DNA of 64,000 nt from Cherax quadricarinatus (Eukaryota; Arthropoda; Malacostraca; Decapoda; Parastacidae). Every line of letters begins with the position of its first letter. The stretch's first letter is position 1. Shown here piece after piece: positions 10,143 to 21,354 of the stretch. The position numbers and the translations under genes were made by a program. The notes under the pieces are model-generated. The model ran no database searches. It was not told where the DNA came from and was given only the letters and a program-made list of their open reading frames with translations. The stretch is from the NCBI RefSeq assembly GCF_038502225.1, contig NC_091311.1, positions 37,758,572 through 37,822,571 on the forward strand, written 5' to 3'.

Positions 10143-10373
10143 TTCGTCAGGAACTGCAACCTGACATGGGTCTTAATCCCAATATGACCCGTCTGAGGAT
10201 CTCTAAGGGGATGCCGATCTAATTAAGTGTTATGTGGCGGCGATCATGGTCTTGCTATAGTCCCAGTGCGTTCCACTGCTATCATTGCCTCTGGGCCCTG
10301 TGTTGGGTAGTCGGGTGAATTTGAAAATAAACACATGGACTCTGTTTTCTCCATCGTGCATATCTGAACCAGG

Positions 10374-11339
10374 ATGCCCTCTCTTGAGCAACTTGACCAG
10401 CAGCTGAGAGAAGAGCTCAGAGTTGCTAAGCTGGAGATACGGCGATTAACGGAGAACAAGAGGATTCGTAGTAATCCTCCTGTTGTGAGTCCCCAGGTTA
10501 AGAGGGGAGCTTGGTCAGTGGTCGGGCAACATGGAACCAAGCTGAAGATCAAGAAAACGGTTGGAGAGGCAGAAACAACGAGAAACCAGAAGACTACCGT
10601 GGAAACTTCCAACTCATTCTCAGTGCTACCTGACGAATGTGAGTGTTCTAATGGGAATGCCACAACGAGCACCAAGGAAGCATTGGCAGACGTGAGTGAG
10701 ACATCCCTAGAAACCCCAACGAAGACCATCGAGAACGTCTTGACGAATTCCACAAGTGGTGTAATGCTACCTGACGAATGTGAGTCGACTACTGGGAGCA
10801 TCACGAAGGACGACGCCAAGGAAGGTAAAAACATTGTTGTTGTTGTTGGGGATAGCCAGGTTAGGTACATGGATAGGGCATTCTGCTTGAAGGATAGGAG
10901 TAGGAGGCAGAGAGTGTGTTTTCCTGGGGCTGGGATGAAGGTTATTGTTAGCCATCTGGATGACATCGTGAGAGGTAATGGGAGCAATCCTATTATCTGT
11001 CTCAGTGCTGGAGGCAACGATGTTGGCAGACATAGGAGTGAGGACCTGATTAGCAGGTATAGGTCAGCTATAGAGATAATTAGGAGGAAGGGTGGGAAAC
11101 CTGTCATATGTGGCATTTTACCAAGGAGAGGAGTTGGAAATGAATGGTTGTCCAGAGCAATTGGTGTCAATTGCTGGCTGGACAAATACTGTAAGGAAAA
11201 TGTGGTAACATTCATTGACAACTGGGACCTCTTCTATGGCAGAAATGACATGTATGCCAGGGATGGGGTTCACTTATCTAGGTGTGGGGTGGGAGCACTG
11301 GCCAACGCAGTGGAGGGAGCTGTTAGGTCTTTAAACTAG
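10374..11339 (+). CDS. CR1 ORF1 protein with SGNH-esterase domain
   Basis: This 321-residue protein begins at ATG 10374, which follows the leader with no competing in-frame upstream start noted. Residues about 4-30 are heptad-like (LEQLDQQLREELRVAKL) and likely form a coiled coil. A Ser/Thr-rich linker carries two copies of LPDECE (about 85-90 and 132-137). The C-terminal half has the SGNH hydrolase blocks: GDSQ at 159-162 (nucleophile Ser), GGND at 213-216, and DGVH at 297-300 (Asp-His). Esterase ORF1 proteins are established in CR1-group LINEs. Their role is thought to be RNA or lipid binding during retrotransposition. The frame is intact. It lies 105 bp upstream of ORF2. Confidence 0.9.
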   Translation: MPSLEQLDQQLREELRVAKLEIRRLTENKRIRSNPPVVSPQVKRGAWSVVGQHGTKLKIKKTVGEAETTRNQKTTVETSNSFSVLPDECECSNGNATTSTKEALADVSETSLETPTKTIENVLTNSTSGVMLPDECESTTGSITKDDAKEGKNIVVVVGDSQVRYMDRAFCLKDRSRRQRVCFPGAGMKVIVSHLDDIVRGNGSNPIICLSAGGNDVGRHRSEDLISRYRSAIEIIRRKGGKPVICGILPRRGVGNEWLSRAIGVNCWLDKYCKENVVTFIDNWDLFYGRNDMYARDGVHLSRCGVGALANAVEGAVRSLN

Positions 11340-11444
11340 GAATAGTTAGTGGTATGGGTTTTGGCGGGAAAACAGTGAAGTCGCAGGGTAGGAGAACTAG
11401 TAATAGGCAAAACGAGGTGGATATTGGAAAGCCAGTGGCACTAA

Positions 11445-14056
11445 TTGACAACCAGTAATAGGTTTAGTGGAATAACAGAAAGGAGCAGGAAGGGCAAAGA
11501 GAGAGGAGGGTCTTTAAATATATATTACACAAATAGTCGCAGTGCTAGGAATAAGATGGACGAGTTGAGAGTAGTTGCTAGTGCAGGTAACATTGATGTA
11601 TTTGCCTTAACTGAGACGGGGTTTAATTCAAAAAGTCGGCACATGCCTGCAGAATGTCACATTCAGGATTTTAAATTGTTCCAAGTAGATAGAAGTGTCG
11701 GGAAGGGGGGTGGGGTGGCATTGTATGTCCGAGATTGCTTGAACTGTTGCATAAAAACGGGTATTAAGTCTGAAGTAACACGTACAGAGTCTGTTTGGAT
11801 AGAATTTTCAGAGGGGCACGAAAAATTAATTTTAGGTGTGATATACCATCCCCCAAACTTAGGTAGGGACCAAGGGAGACTACTATGGGAGGAAATTGTT
11901 AGGGCCACAAGGCACGATAATGTAGTAATTCTAGGAGACTTTAACTTTTGTCATATTGATTGGAATTTCTTGACTGGGAATTTAGAATCATACGACTTCT
12001 TAGAAGTATTTGAGGATTGTTTTTTGAAGCAGTTTGTGACAGAACCTACAAGGGGTAATAACCTGCTTGACTTAGTTCTGGCAAACAATGAATCCCTTGT
12101 TAATAATTTAGAAGTTTCAGAGGAACTGGGTGCTAGCGACAACAAATCAATTACATTTAGCATTGAATGGAAGTATGATAGTAGGGATAACTCAGTAACA
12201 GTCCCAGATTTTCGCTTAGCAGATTACGATGGGCTTAGAGAACATTTGTCATCTGTTGACTGGGGTAATGAAGAGAGCTATCAATATGACAGTTTTCTGA
12301 ACACTATACATGAGGCTCAAAGAACGTTTATCCCTTATAAAGAAATTAGATCAAATAGAAATGACCCAAAATGGATGAATAATAGGCTGAAATATCTACT
12401 AGGGCATAAGAAAGGAATTTATAGGCGTATCAAAAGAGGTGAGGGTCATCTTATGAATCAGTATATTGACATTAAGAGGGACATTAAAAAGGGAATAAGA
12501 AAAGCTAAAAGGGACTATGAAGTTAAAGTTGCTAGGGATTCTAAAACTAACCCAAAAGGTTTTTTCCAGGTATATAGAACAAAAGTCAGAGATAAGACAG
12601 GTCCCCTTAAAAATAACTATGGGCATCTTGCTGACAAAGAGAATGAAATGTGCTCGATTTTAAATAATTATTTTCTCTCGGTTTTTACACATGAAGACAC
12701 TAATAATATTCCAGTAATTAATTTTTATAGTGGGCCAGAAGAAGATAAATTATGTAACATCACAGTCACTAGTGAAATGGTTGTGAAGCAGATAGACCGA
12801 TTGAAGCAAAATAAGTCACCAGGTCCTGATGAGGTTTTTTCAAGGGTTCTTAAGGAATGCAAAATGGAACTCTGTGAACCATTAACTAACATTTTTAATT
12901 TATCTCTTCAAACAGGTGTAGTGTCTGATATGTGGAAGATGGCTAATGTAATTCCTATTTTTAAAACAGGGGACAAGTCGTTACCGTCAAATTACCGCCC
13001 AATAAGCCCGACTTCAATTGTAGGCAAATTACTAGTCAATTATAGCTCAGATTATAAGAAGTCACCTCGATAAGAATAGCCTGATTAATGATACTCAGCA
13101 TGGATTCACAAGAGGCCGGTCTTGTCTAACTAATTTATTAACTTTCTTCAGTAAAGCTTTTGAGGCTGTTGACCACGATAAAGAATTTGATATTATTTAC
13201 TTAGATTTTAGTAAGGCTTTTGATAGAGTTCCGCACAAAAGACTGTTAAAGAAAGTGACAGCTCATGGCATTGGGGGAAAAGTGCACTTGTGGATCGAGT
13301 CATGGCTCACAGACAGGAAGCAGAGAGTGTCCATAAATGGGGTTAAATCCGAGTGGGGATCAGTAACAAGTGGCGTTCCACAGGGGTCAGTCTTGGGCCC
13401 GCTGTTGTTTATAATATATATTAATGATCTTGATGAAGGAATTAGTAGTGATATGAGCAAATTCGCCGATGACACAAAGATAGGTAGGATAATTGATTCA
13501 AACGTAGATGTTAGGGAACTTCAGAAAGATTTAGACAAACTCTATTCTTGGTCAGAAAAGTGGCAGATGCAGTTCAATGTAGATAAATGCAAGGTTCTGA
13601 AGCTCGGGAGTGTCCATAATCCTAGCACTTACAAGTTAAATAATGTAGAACTTAGCCATACGGATTGCGAAAAGGACTTGGGGGTTATGGTAAGCAGCAA
13701 CCTTAAACCAAGACAGCAATGCTTAAGCGTACGTAATAAGGCAAATAGATTATTGGGATTTATATCAAGAAGTGTAAGCAACAGAAGTCCAGAGGTCATA
13801 CTGCAGCTTTATACATCACTAGTAAGGCCTCACCTAGATTATGCAGCTCAATTCTGGTCTCCATATTACAGAATGGACATAAATTCGTTAGAAAACATTC
13901 AGCGTAGGATGACTAAATTAATACATAGCATTAGAAATCTTCCTTATGAAGAAAGATTGAAGACTCTTAAGTTACATTCACTTGTTAGACGAAGAATGAG
14001 GGGAGACCTGATCGAAGTGTATAAGTGGAAGATAGGTATTAATAAAGGGGATATTA
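11445..14056 (+). pseudogene. CR1 ORF2, endonuclease-reverse transcriptase, frameshifted and truncated
   Basis: The first frame (11445-13073) starts with an AP-type endonuclease that nicks target DNA: LTETGF with Glu at residue 57, VIYHPPN, and LGDFNF at 163-168. The last conserved block reads GASDNKS, where most relatives have SDH, so the catalytic His appears replaced by Asn. The reverse transcriptase follows: SPGPDEVFSRVLK and NYRPIS. A +1 shift near 13073 leads into the second frame (annotated Met at 13255, but open from about 13074), with DFSKAFDRVPH, GVPQGSVLGPLLF and KFADDTKIG. It stops at 14056, where inverted copy C begins. Given the shift, truncation and His loss, it is probably dead. 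Confidence 0.85.
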
Positions 14057-15148
14057 ACAACATAAGAACATAAGAAAGGAGGAACACTGCAGCAGGCCTG
14101 TTGGCCCATACTAGGCAGGTCCTTTACAATTCATCCCACTAGCAAACATTTGACCAACCCAATTTTCAATGCTACCCATGAAATAAGCTCTGATGTGCAA
14201 TCCCACGCAAATCCAACCCCTCCCACTCATGTACTTATCCAACCTAAATTTGAAACTACTCGAAGTCCCAGCCTCAATAACCCAACTAGGTAGACTGTTC
14301 CACTTATCAACTACCCTATTTCCAAACCAATACTTTCCTATGTCCTTTCTAAATCTAAACTTATCCAATTTAATTCCATTACTGCGGGTTCTCTCTTGGA
14401 GAGAGATCCTCAAGACCTTGTTAATATCCCCTTTATTAATACCCATCTTCCACTTATACACTTCGATCAGGTCTCCCCTCATTCTTCGTCTAACAAGTGA
14501 ATGTAACTTAAGAGTCTTCAATCTTTCTTCATAAAGAAGATTTCTAATGCTATGTATTAATTTAGTCATCCTACGCTGAATGTTTTCTAACGAATTTATA
14601 TACATTCTGTAATATGGAGACCAGAATTGAGCTGCATAATCTAGGTGAGGCCTTACTAATGATGTATAAAGCTGCACTATGACCACTGGACTTCTGTTGC
14701 TTACACTTCTCGATATAAATCCCAGTAATCTATTTGCCTTATTACGTACACTCAGGCATTGCTGTCTTGGTTTAAGGTTGCTGCTTACCATAACCCCCAA
14801 GTCCTTTTCGCAATCTGTATAGCTAAGTTCTACATTATTTAACTTATAAGTGCTAGGGTTATGGACACTCCCGAGCTTCAGAACCTTGCATTTATCTACA
14901 TTGAACTGCATCTGCCACTTTTCTGACCAAGAATAGTTTGTCTAAATCCTCCTGAAGTTCCCTAACATCTACGTTTGAATCAATTATCCTACCTATCTTT
15001 GTGTCATCGGCGAATTTGCTCATATCACTAGTAATTCCTTCATCAAGATCATTGATATATATTATAAACAACAACGGGCCCAAGACTGATCCCTGTGGAA
15101 CGCCACTTGTTACTGAACACCACTCGGATTTAACCCCATTTATGGACA
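14057..15148 (-). mobile_element. CR1-type LINE, copy C (inverted against copy B)
   Basis: The minus strand reads the 3' part of the same CR1 family: GVPQGSVLGPLLF, KFADDTKIG, a frame break near 14900, then QFNVDKCKVLKLGS through the C-terminus and the 3' untranslated end. Its tail (CATAAGAACATAAGAAAGG on the plus strand) abuts the truncated end of copy B. Its 5' end is cut at 15148, where the TTTA tail of LINE D starts. Copies B and C form a gapped inverted repeat that could fold on itself. Confidence 0.9.
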
Positions 15149-18100
15149 CTTTATTTATTTATTTATTTATTTATTTAGTAATTTAAGCATACAAACAGAG
15201 GTACAAAAAATACAGGTAAGAGCAGCATGCCAAAGCCACTTATATGCATAGCATTACGGGCTTGCTTAAAATTAACTTGAGATTAACTAAGCAATGATGA
15301 AATCAGTGATAAAACATTATTGTAAACAGATAACTATAAAGCACAAATGAGTATTACAAAGACAGGTCATATGGTTGCTTGCATTGCTGTACATTCAGTC
15401 GAATGGAGTATTCTGTTAGGTAGTGTATTTAAAAAAATAATAAAGTTAGATTGGGTCCTAGGTTTAACATTTGTGTGATATAATTGTGAGTAACATATAG
15501 GAAATACAATTTATAAGGTTCAGTTATTCAGTATTTATTTGGTTTTGAGTGAGTAAGTGATCTTTGAGAAGAGACTTGAATTTATAAACAGGTAGTGTTT
15601 CTTTTATATTTACAGGTAATGAATTCCAGATTTTAGGGCCTTTTATGTGCATTGAGTTTTTGCATAGCGTGAGATGGACACGAGGAACATCAAAGAGTGA
15701 TCTGTGCATTGTGTTATGGTCATGTGTTATGTTGAGGTTGGCAAGGAGATGTTTGAGGGGAGGGTTAATATCAGAGTTAAGTGTTCTATGTATGTAATAG
15801 GTGCAGTAATAAGTATGGATGTTTTGTATGGTGAGTAGGTTGAGTGTTTTGAATATTGGTGGAGTGTGCTGCCTGTAGTGAGAATTTGTTATCATTCTAA
15901 CTGCAGCCTTTTGTTGGGTAATTAGTGGTCTGAGATGGTTAGTTGTTGTTGAGCCCCATGCACAAATTCCATAGGTGAGATAGGGGTAAATAAGAGTGAT
16001 AAAGGGCCAGGAGGGCTGACTGTGGAACATAGTACCATATCTTCGATAGTATGCCTACAGTCTTGGAAATTTTCTTAGAAATTTGTTGTATATGTGTATG
16101 AAATTTGAGTCTATTATCGAGGTTGATTCCTAGGAATTTTCCCTCTGTTAGCTTTGTGATAGGTGATCTGTTTATTGTTATGTTAAGAGGTACATCTGTA
16201 GCTCTGTTACCAAACTGAATGAAGTAGGTTTTGTCAATGTTTAGTGTAAGTTTGTTAGTCCTCATCCAGGTAGATATTTTCTGTAATTCGGTGTTTACAG
16301 TATTGGCTAGCGTGACTGGACTCGGGTGAGAGAAGACGTATGTAGTGTCATCTGCAAAAAGTGTGGGTTTGAGTAATTGCGAAGCATTTGGTAGGTCATT
16401 TATGTATAGGAGAAAGAGAAGAGGGCCAAGGACACTTCCCTGTGGGACACCAACTGTAATTGGTTGAGCGGAAGAGCTTGCCCTATTTGCGTACACATAT
16501 TGGGTTCTGTTGCTGAGGTATGACTTGAGGTAGTTGAGGGAGTGCCCTCTAATACCATAGAGTGACAATTTTACGTGGAGCAAGTCATGGTCAACTGTAT
16601 CAAAAGCTTTACGTAAGTCAATGAAGATCCCCAGTGGGACTTCTTTTTTCTCTATTGCAGTGTATATATGTTCTAGCATGTGTATAATAGCATCATTAGT
16701 ATTTTTATTAGGCCTGAATCCAAATTGGCAGGGGTTGAGAATGTTTTGGGAGATGAGATAGGAGTAGATTCGTTTATGAATTAATTTTTCGAAGATTTTT
16801 GAGAGAGGGTGTAAATTGGATATTGGCCTATAGTTATTCAACTCTGGTCTCCTCCTTTATGGATCGGGGTGACCCTTGCTATTTTGAGAGCTGTAGGGAA
16901 GATGGAGGATTCAATGGATTTTTTAAAGTGTTGCAATGATTGGTGATAGTACTTGTGACGCTTTTTTGTATATAAAGGGTGGTAAGGTATTTAAATCTGC
17001 CTTGTTTTTTAGTGCGTTGATAATAAGGGAGACTTCGTATGGGTTAGTCGGAGCTAGGAACAGTGTGTTCGGGTAGTTGCCGGTGAGGTAGTCATTTGGT
17101 GGGGTATCTGAGCTTGGGATTTTATTGGCAAGGTTTTGTCCTATAGTGGAGAAGAAATCATTGAGTCTGTTTGCTGTTTCTGTTGGTGGGAGTTGGGGTT
17201 CATCTGATTTTGCTAATTTTATTTCGCTATTTCGTGATATCTTTTTTGTTCCCAGAATTTCTGATAGGGTCTTCCAGGTCTTTTTTATATCACCTCGTAA
17301 GTTGGATAATCTGTTCTCATAATAGTTTTTTTGCCCTTCTTATCAGGCTGGTTTGGATTGACGAGTAACGTTTTGTTTGGTCTCTGGTTATGTGACCCAT
17401 TCTGTACTGTTTTTCATATCGGTGTTTTGTATTTATGGATTTGAGAATGCTGGGTGTTAGCCAGGGACTATTCAGTCTCTTAGCTGTCATCTGTTTAGTT
17501 TTTTTAGGGCAGTGTTTGTTATAGAGGTATTGGGTCTTTTTTAGAAAATTATTAAAACATTCGTCAATATCTGTAAAGATTTCTTGCTCAGTGTGCCAGT
17601 CAATGTTTGTTACTGCTGTTGTGAAGTTATTAATGGCTGCCTCATTGTGAAGTCTGAAGGTGACTTTAGTAGTGTCTTGGGGTATTTTACCAAGAGTTAT
17701 GAGGAAAGTAGGGTAGTGGTCTGTTGTATTATCTGTAATTATGCCTGATTTTAAAGGGGATATGGTGTTGGTCCAGATGTGGTCAAGTAGGGAAACACTA
17801 GTCTCTGTAACTCTTGTAGGTTTAGTTACTGTTGGTAGCAACATGCAGTTACTCATTGTGTTTGTGAATTCAGTTACGTGTGGGTCCTGGTCTTGCAGGA
17901 GATTTATATTGAAGTCACCTGAGAGTAGTAAGTGATCTTTGTTCATGCGTGCATCAGTTATCATACTTCCTAGGTTTTGACTAAATTGGCTAATGTTTGA
18001 TTGTGGAACTCTGTAGATGTTTATCACTGTGAGAGGTTTTTGTAGGTATTTGGATTTGAATTTAGCTATTATATATTCCCCATGTTCATCCCTTGTGCAA

Positions 18101-18750
18101 GTATTAGTGATACATTCTAGTTGGTCTGAGTAGTATATGGCTGTGCCACCCCCTTGTTGGTCTGGCCTACAGTTGTGTATGGCTGTGTAACCAGGAATGG
18201 CATAGACATCTGTAGTATCAGGCTTTAGCCAGGTTTCAGTTAGTGTAATGATGGACATATTGGCATGCAAGGAATTTAGTAATGCTAGGAGGTCATCATA
18301 ATGCTTGCTTAAAGATCTGATATTGTAGTTAAAGATAGTTATGTTGTTGTTGGCTCTGAGAAGTGCCTTTGATTGTTTTGCTGTGTAGTAATTACAGTAA
18401 CTGTTTGAATCATTTAAGTCATTAAATAAGAGGTTGGTATCAGGATCAATGCTTGTAATCATAAGATTTGTAGTGAATCTAAAGTTAGAATTAAGTATAA
18501 AACAAAGTAAATATTCTAAAGCTAAAAAAATAGCACCTGAAATATTTAACAAATGTAAAAATAATGAGCTAAGGTAGTTTTTTAAAGCTAAAATAAAGGA
18601 GACAATATAAAAGGGACTAAAATAATTTGTGGTGAACAAATAGTGATGATCAAATAATGGAGCTTGGGAATATGATAGTAGGTAGTACTTTAAAGGTAAT
18701 TCTTTAAAGTTAGAATTATAATATAAAATTATAATATAAAAGGGACTAAT
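15149..18750 (-). mobile_element. CR1-group LINE D, nearly full length
   Basis: The 3' end carries a (TTTA)n tail at 15149-15177 (TAAA on the element strand). Reverse transcriptase, linker and endonuclease follow towards higher coordinates, then an AT-rich 5' region to about 18750, where a tRNA-derived SINE begins. A 3' fragment of the same family lies at 33555-33727 on the plus strand. The element is unrelated in detail to copies A-C. Confidence 0.85.
15524..18462 (-). pseudogene. LINE D endonuclease-reverse transcriptase, frameshifted
   Basis: I take ATG 18462 as the start because the frame above it reads only AT-rich, hydrophobic sequence. The endonuclease shows FNYNIRSL, ITLTETWL, INIYRVP, SGDFNINLL and TDHYPT. 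A linker at about 17317-16842 is readable only after a frame change (LPPTETANRLNDFFSTIG). The reverse transcriptase (16841-15939) shows NNYRPISNLHPLSKIFEK, GIFIDLRKAFDTVDH, GVPQGSVLGPLLFLLYIND and TLFADDTTYV. A further shift near 16000 leads to the C-terminal frame ending at 15524 with GPKIWNSLP. All catalytic blocks are recognisable, but at least two frameshifts disable it. Confidence 0.85.
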
Positions 18751-19043
18751 ATCTTTACTCACTACAAGTACATGTACAAAATATACAAGCCTAGCTGACA
18801 TCAATGACATACTACTATACAGAAAGCCCCTTGTTTTGCAGAACATTTCGGGGAAATTAAGTCATTGTTCCAGGATGCGACCCACACCAGTCGACTAACT
18901 CCCTGGTACCCATTTTACTGATGGGTGAACATAGACAACCAGTGTGAAGAAACACGCCCAATATTTCTACCCGTGCTGGGAATCAAACCCAGACACTCAC
19001 TGTGTGAAGCAAGAGCTTTAACTTCCAGGCCACGGAGGCACTG
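18751..19043 (-). mobile_element. tRNA-derived SINE
   Basis: Read on the minus strand, the head is tRNA-like: a box A region (TGGCCTGGAAGTTAAAGC) at about 19015-19032 and box B GGGTTTGATTCCC at 18990-18978. These are the internal RNA polymerase III promoter elements. A body follows with AAATGGGTACCAGGG, GTCGACTGGTGTGGGTCGC and a tail through GTACATGTACTTGTAG and AATATC-like sequence. It is longer than a tRNA and has no CCA-ready acceptor pairing, so it is not a tRNA gene. The 3' boundary near 18751 is approximate because LINE D begins there. Confidence 0.75.
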
Positions 19044-19394
19044 GAGAATCACTCAGTTTCTAGGTGTTCCATTTAAAAGTTTGCCAAGACGGTGCTGCTG
19101 GGGGGAAACCCACACCCATCCTTTATTTGTAGAAGCTATTGTTTTGGCCAAAGTTTAGGTAGCGTTCAGTCAGGTTGACGAAATCCTCGGGAGGCAGAGG
19201 AAGACAGTGGTCCTGGTTAACTGCGTGGTTGGTATTTTCGCAAAAAGGAAAGTATTGTAACATAAAGACTAATTAGTTTCTTGTACTAGACAGGAAGGTT
19301 TAGTGTGGACTTTGACTAATTTGTGGTGCACTGATGTGATTAGTCTTGGGGGTATGCTGTGTTCAAGGATCTTGGGCAGTCCATACCTGTGTGC
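19044..19394. other. No gene recognised
   Basis: The sequence is short and mixed. I see no conserved frame, repeat unit or splice-bounded exon. Confidence 0.4.
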
Positions 19395-19475
19395 AGGTTA
19401 AGGGTTACCTGGAGTAGCTTCCGGAAGTCATTGACATCCTTCCCCCTGGTCTGGTCCCAGACCAGGCTGTTTAGA
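19395..19475 (-). mobile_element. Diverged LINE 3' tail fragment
   Basis: GGGTTACCTGGAGTAGCTTC and GGTCTGGTCCCAGACCAGG parallel the tail and terminal coding region of the LINE fragment at 6073-6180. Only the last part remains. Confidence 0.5.
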
Positions 19476-19666
19476 TATTAGGTGCACAAGTTTCTTCCCT
19501 TCTTCAGTACACCCGAACTTCTGCTATCACTTCTTCATAAGTGTCCTGCTTACCCCTTCAACACCTTCCTAGCCGCTTCTGCTTCTTCCTACAGTATATC
19601 TATTTACCATTTTATAATCCCTTCAAGGGTGTCTTGATGCTGCCAAAAGGGCTCTTGACGATTTTG

Positions 19667-19795
19667 CAGTGGTTGGCAAAGCTAACCAAAAAGTTAGCTT
19701 AGCTAACCACTAATCCGCTAACTAGAAAATTAACTCCGCTAATGCTAAACCACTAAATGGCCGAAAATATTAGCAGAAGCTAACGCTAACCACTG
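19667..19795. mobile_element. hAT-like short element
   Basis: The ends read CAGTGGTTGGC (19667) and, inverted, GCTAACCACTG (19795). Both match the CAGTG-type termini of hAT elements. The interior is full of GTTAGC/GCTAAC motifs in both directions. No clean 8-bp target duplication is visible, so the boundaries are tentative. Confidence 0.45.
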
Positions 19796-20359
19796 ACTTT
19801 TTCACATTAATACAGATTTGGTTTAGTTTTTGTCTTTTACTTTTACTTTTTAGAATTTTAGAACAGACCTGGAGAGCTTCCTAATAAGATATAGAATGCC
19901 AAGGTCATATGATGATCAAGTGCCACTAGTGTGAAAATGGCGATTGTTTAATTTTGTGATGTAACGCGAGCAACCGACAAGGACACACTTGTCGCTGTAC
20001 TTAAGCCCCATAGCACCCAAACAGATTGAGTTAGCTTATTTGACTGCTTTCGTCATTAGTTCCAGTTACTCATTGCATTCGGTCATTTTATTGTTTCTGT
20101 TCATATTGGCATTTAACTTAATTTATATTCTGAACCCAATAAACAAGTAGTTGAAAATCGTGCTTGAAGTTGAAACCTTAAGGCCAACTTATCACTGCAC
20201 CAGTGATACAGCTATACAGGTGCACACAAATAGTTAAATGAACAAATGAAATCAAACATAAGTTTAAATCAAACATACACTTTATTTACTGTACAAAATG
20301 TATAGCATGGGTATCATGCCAAGATCAGATGATGAAGGGGCTGATTACTACTCTGACTG

Positions 20360-20660
20360 GGCCTTCTCCATCGCTTTGATATGATGCTGGTTGCCCTTCA
20401 TGAGCATCAGCCTCTCAGTTTCCATCTGGCAGGGTGGTGCTATACTTAATGAATAGGTTGATCAAGACCTGCTCACAAGAAGGCGACTTCACTTGCGACC
20501 TCCTTCAAGCCGGTCTCCAGCCAGGTCTTCACCATGCTCTGTGCCTTTGACTTCAGTGACCTGTGGCTTCTGCTGTCCTGGAACTGAGTGATGCTGCTGA
20601 AGAAATCATCTTCATCCTCATTAGTGGTGCTGCTCTCCTCACTGCTTCCCAACTACCAAC
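20360..20660 (-). pseudogene. hAT transposase C-terminal relic
   Basis: The minus strand reads EDDFFSSITQFQDS, then SMVKTWLETGLKEVAS. In shifted frames it then reads INLFIKYSTTLP and ERLMLMKGNQHHI. The last two correspond to the hAT dimerisation region, whose usual form is a LF-KYNTTLPS block followed by a ERLLLLKANH-like end. Stops and shifts make it non-functional. The flanks at 20690-20790 repeat GTTAGCGGAA-type motifs like those at 19680-19790, so the relic and the short element probably belong together. Confidence 0.6.
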
Positions 20661-20799
20661 AACTTATGCATTTTTTTTAGTAGACTCAAAGTTAGCGGAA
20701 CTTTATTTAGCAGAAGCTAATTGGTCTGCTAACGGTTTCCAAAGTTAGCGGAAATGCTATTCTACTAAAAAAGTTAGTTCTGCTTCAGATCAAACCTGA

Positions 20800-21350
20800 T
20801 TACTACCTAGCCTCTTATAATACCAGTCAATGTTTTAGTTGTTTATTTCTCAGCTATCTCTTTCCCTTTTCTTAATCTAGCCTTTGTCCTCTCTGCTGAC
20901 TCTTTTCATACTGCTGTTCCATTCGTCATTCCTTGATTTGTAAGCCTTCCTTCAGAATATGCAGTTACTAGTCTCTCATTCGTATTCTACCCTTTACTCT
21001 GATCTGTGTTATTTCCCTGTTTGGGCACCTCCTTAGGGGGGGAGGAATGAGTCAGTGGGCAGGGATGGAGAAGAGACATGGAATATGTATGTGGCCAGGG
21101 CAAGTGGCAAGAATGACGTAATGGGGTATGAATGAGTGCCTGGGGCTGGGGTGAAGGTTGAATAGGGCTAGGGCAGGGTGCTGATGTGGTGCAGAAGCTG
21201 GAGGAACTGGGGGGAAAGGGAAAGAATGGAACAACGGGCATGGATGGGCCTGAGTCAGGGTGCTGGGGTAGGAGAGACTGAACAGGGCTGAGGCAGGGTT
21301 TTGGTAGAGTGCAGGGGCTAGTAAAAGTGTGCTGACATGGCTATCAAATT
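20800..21350. other. No gene recognised
   Basis: The first half is AT-rich. The second half (21040-21330) is purine-rich with GGGCTGGGG-like runs. The Pro/Ser-rich minus frames over it are compositional. Confidence 0.4.
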
Positions 21351-21354
21351 ACTC

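Larger units (their letters stand above)
10143..14056 (+). mobile_element. CR1-type LINE, copy B (ORF1 + ORF2, 3'-truncated)
   Basis: A 5' leader at 10143-10373 is followed by ORF1 (esterase type) and ORF2 (endonuclease plus reverse transcriptase). The copy breaks off at about 14056, inside the reverse-transcriptase C-terminal region, where inverted copy C begins with its own 3' tail. Copy A shows what the missing 3' end looks like (9760-10142). It is the most complete member of this family in the window. Confidence 0.9.

Noticed and set aside
10244..11221. A 325-codon minus-strand frame
   Set aside because: It is the antisense shadow of the esterase-type ORF1, which has real catalytic motifs on the plus strand.
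18960..19043. A tRNA gene
   Set aside because: Box A and box B are present, but there is no complete cloverleaf with a paired acceptor stem, and the sequence continues as a SINE body.
19955..20215. A possible LTR (TG...CA with an internal AATAAA)
   Set aside because: The flanks show no target duplication and there is no second copy. The boundaries were picked to fit.
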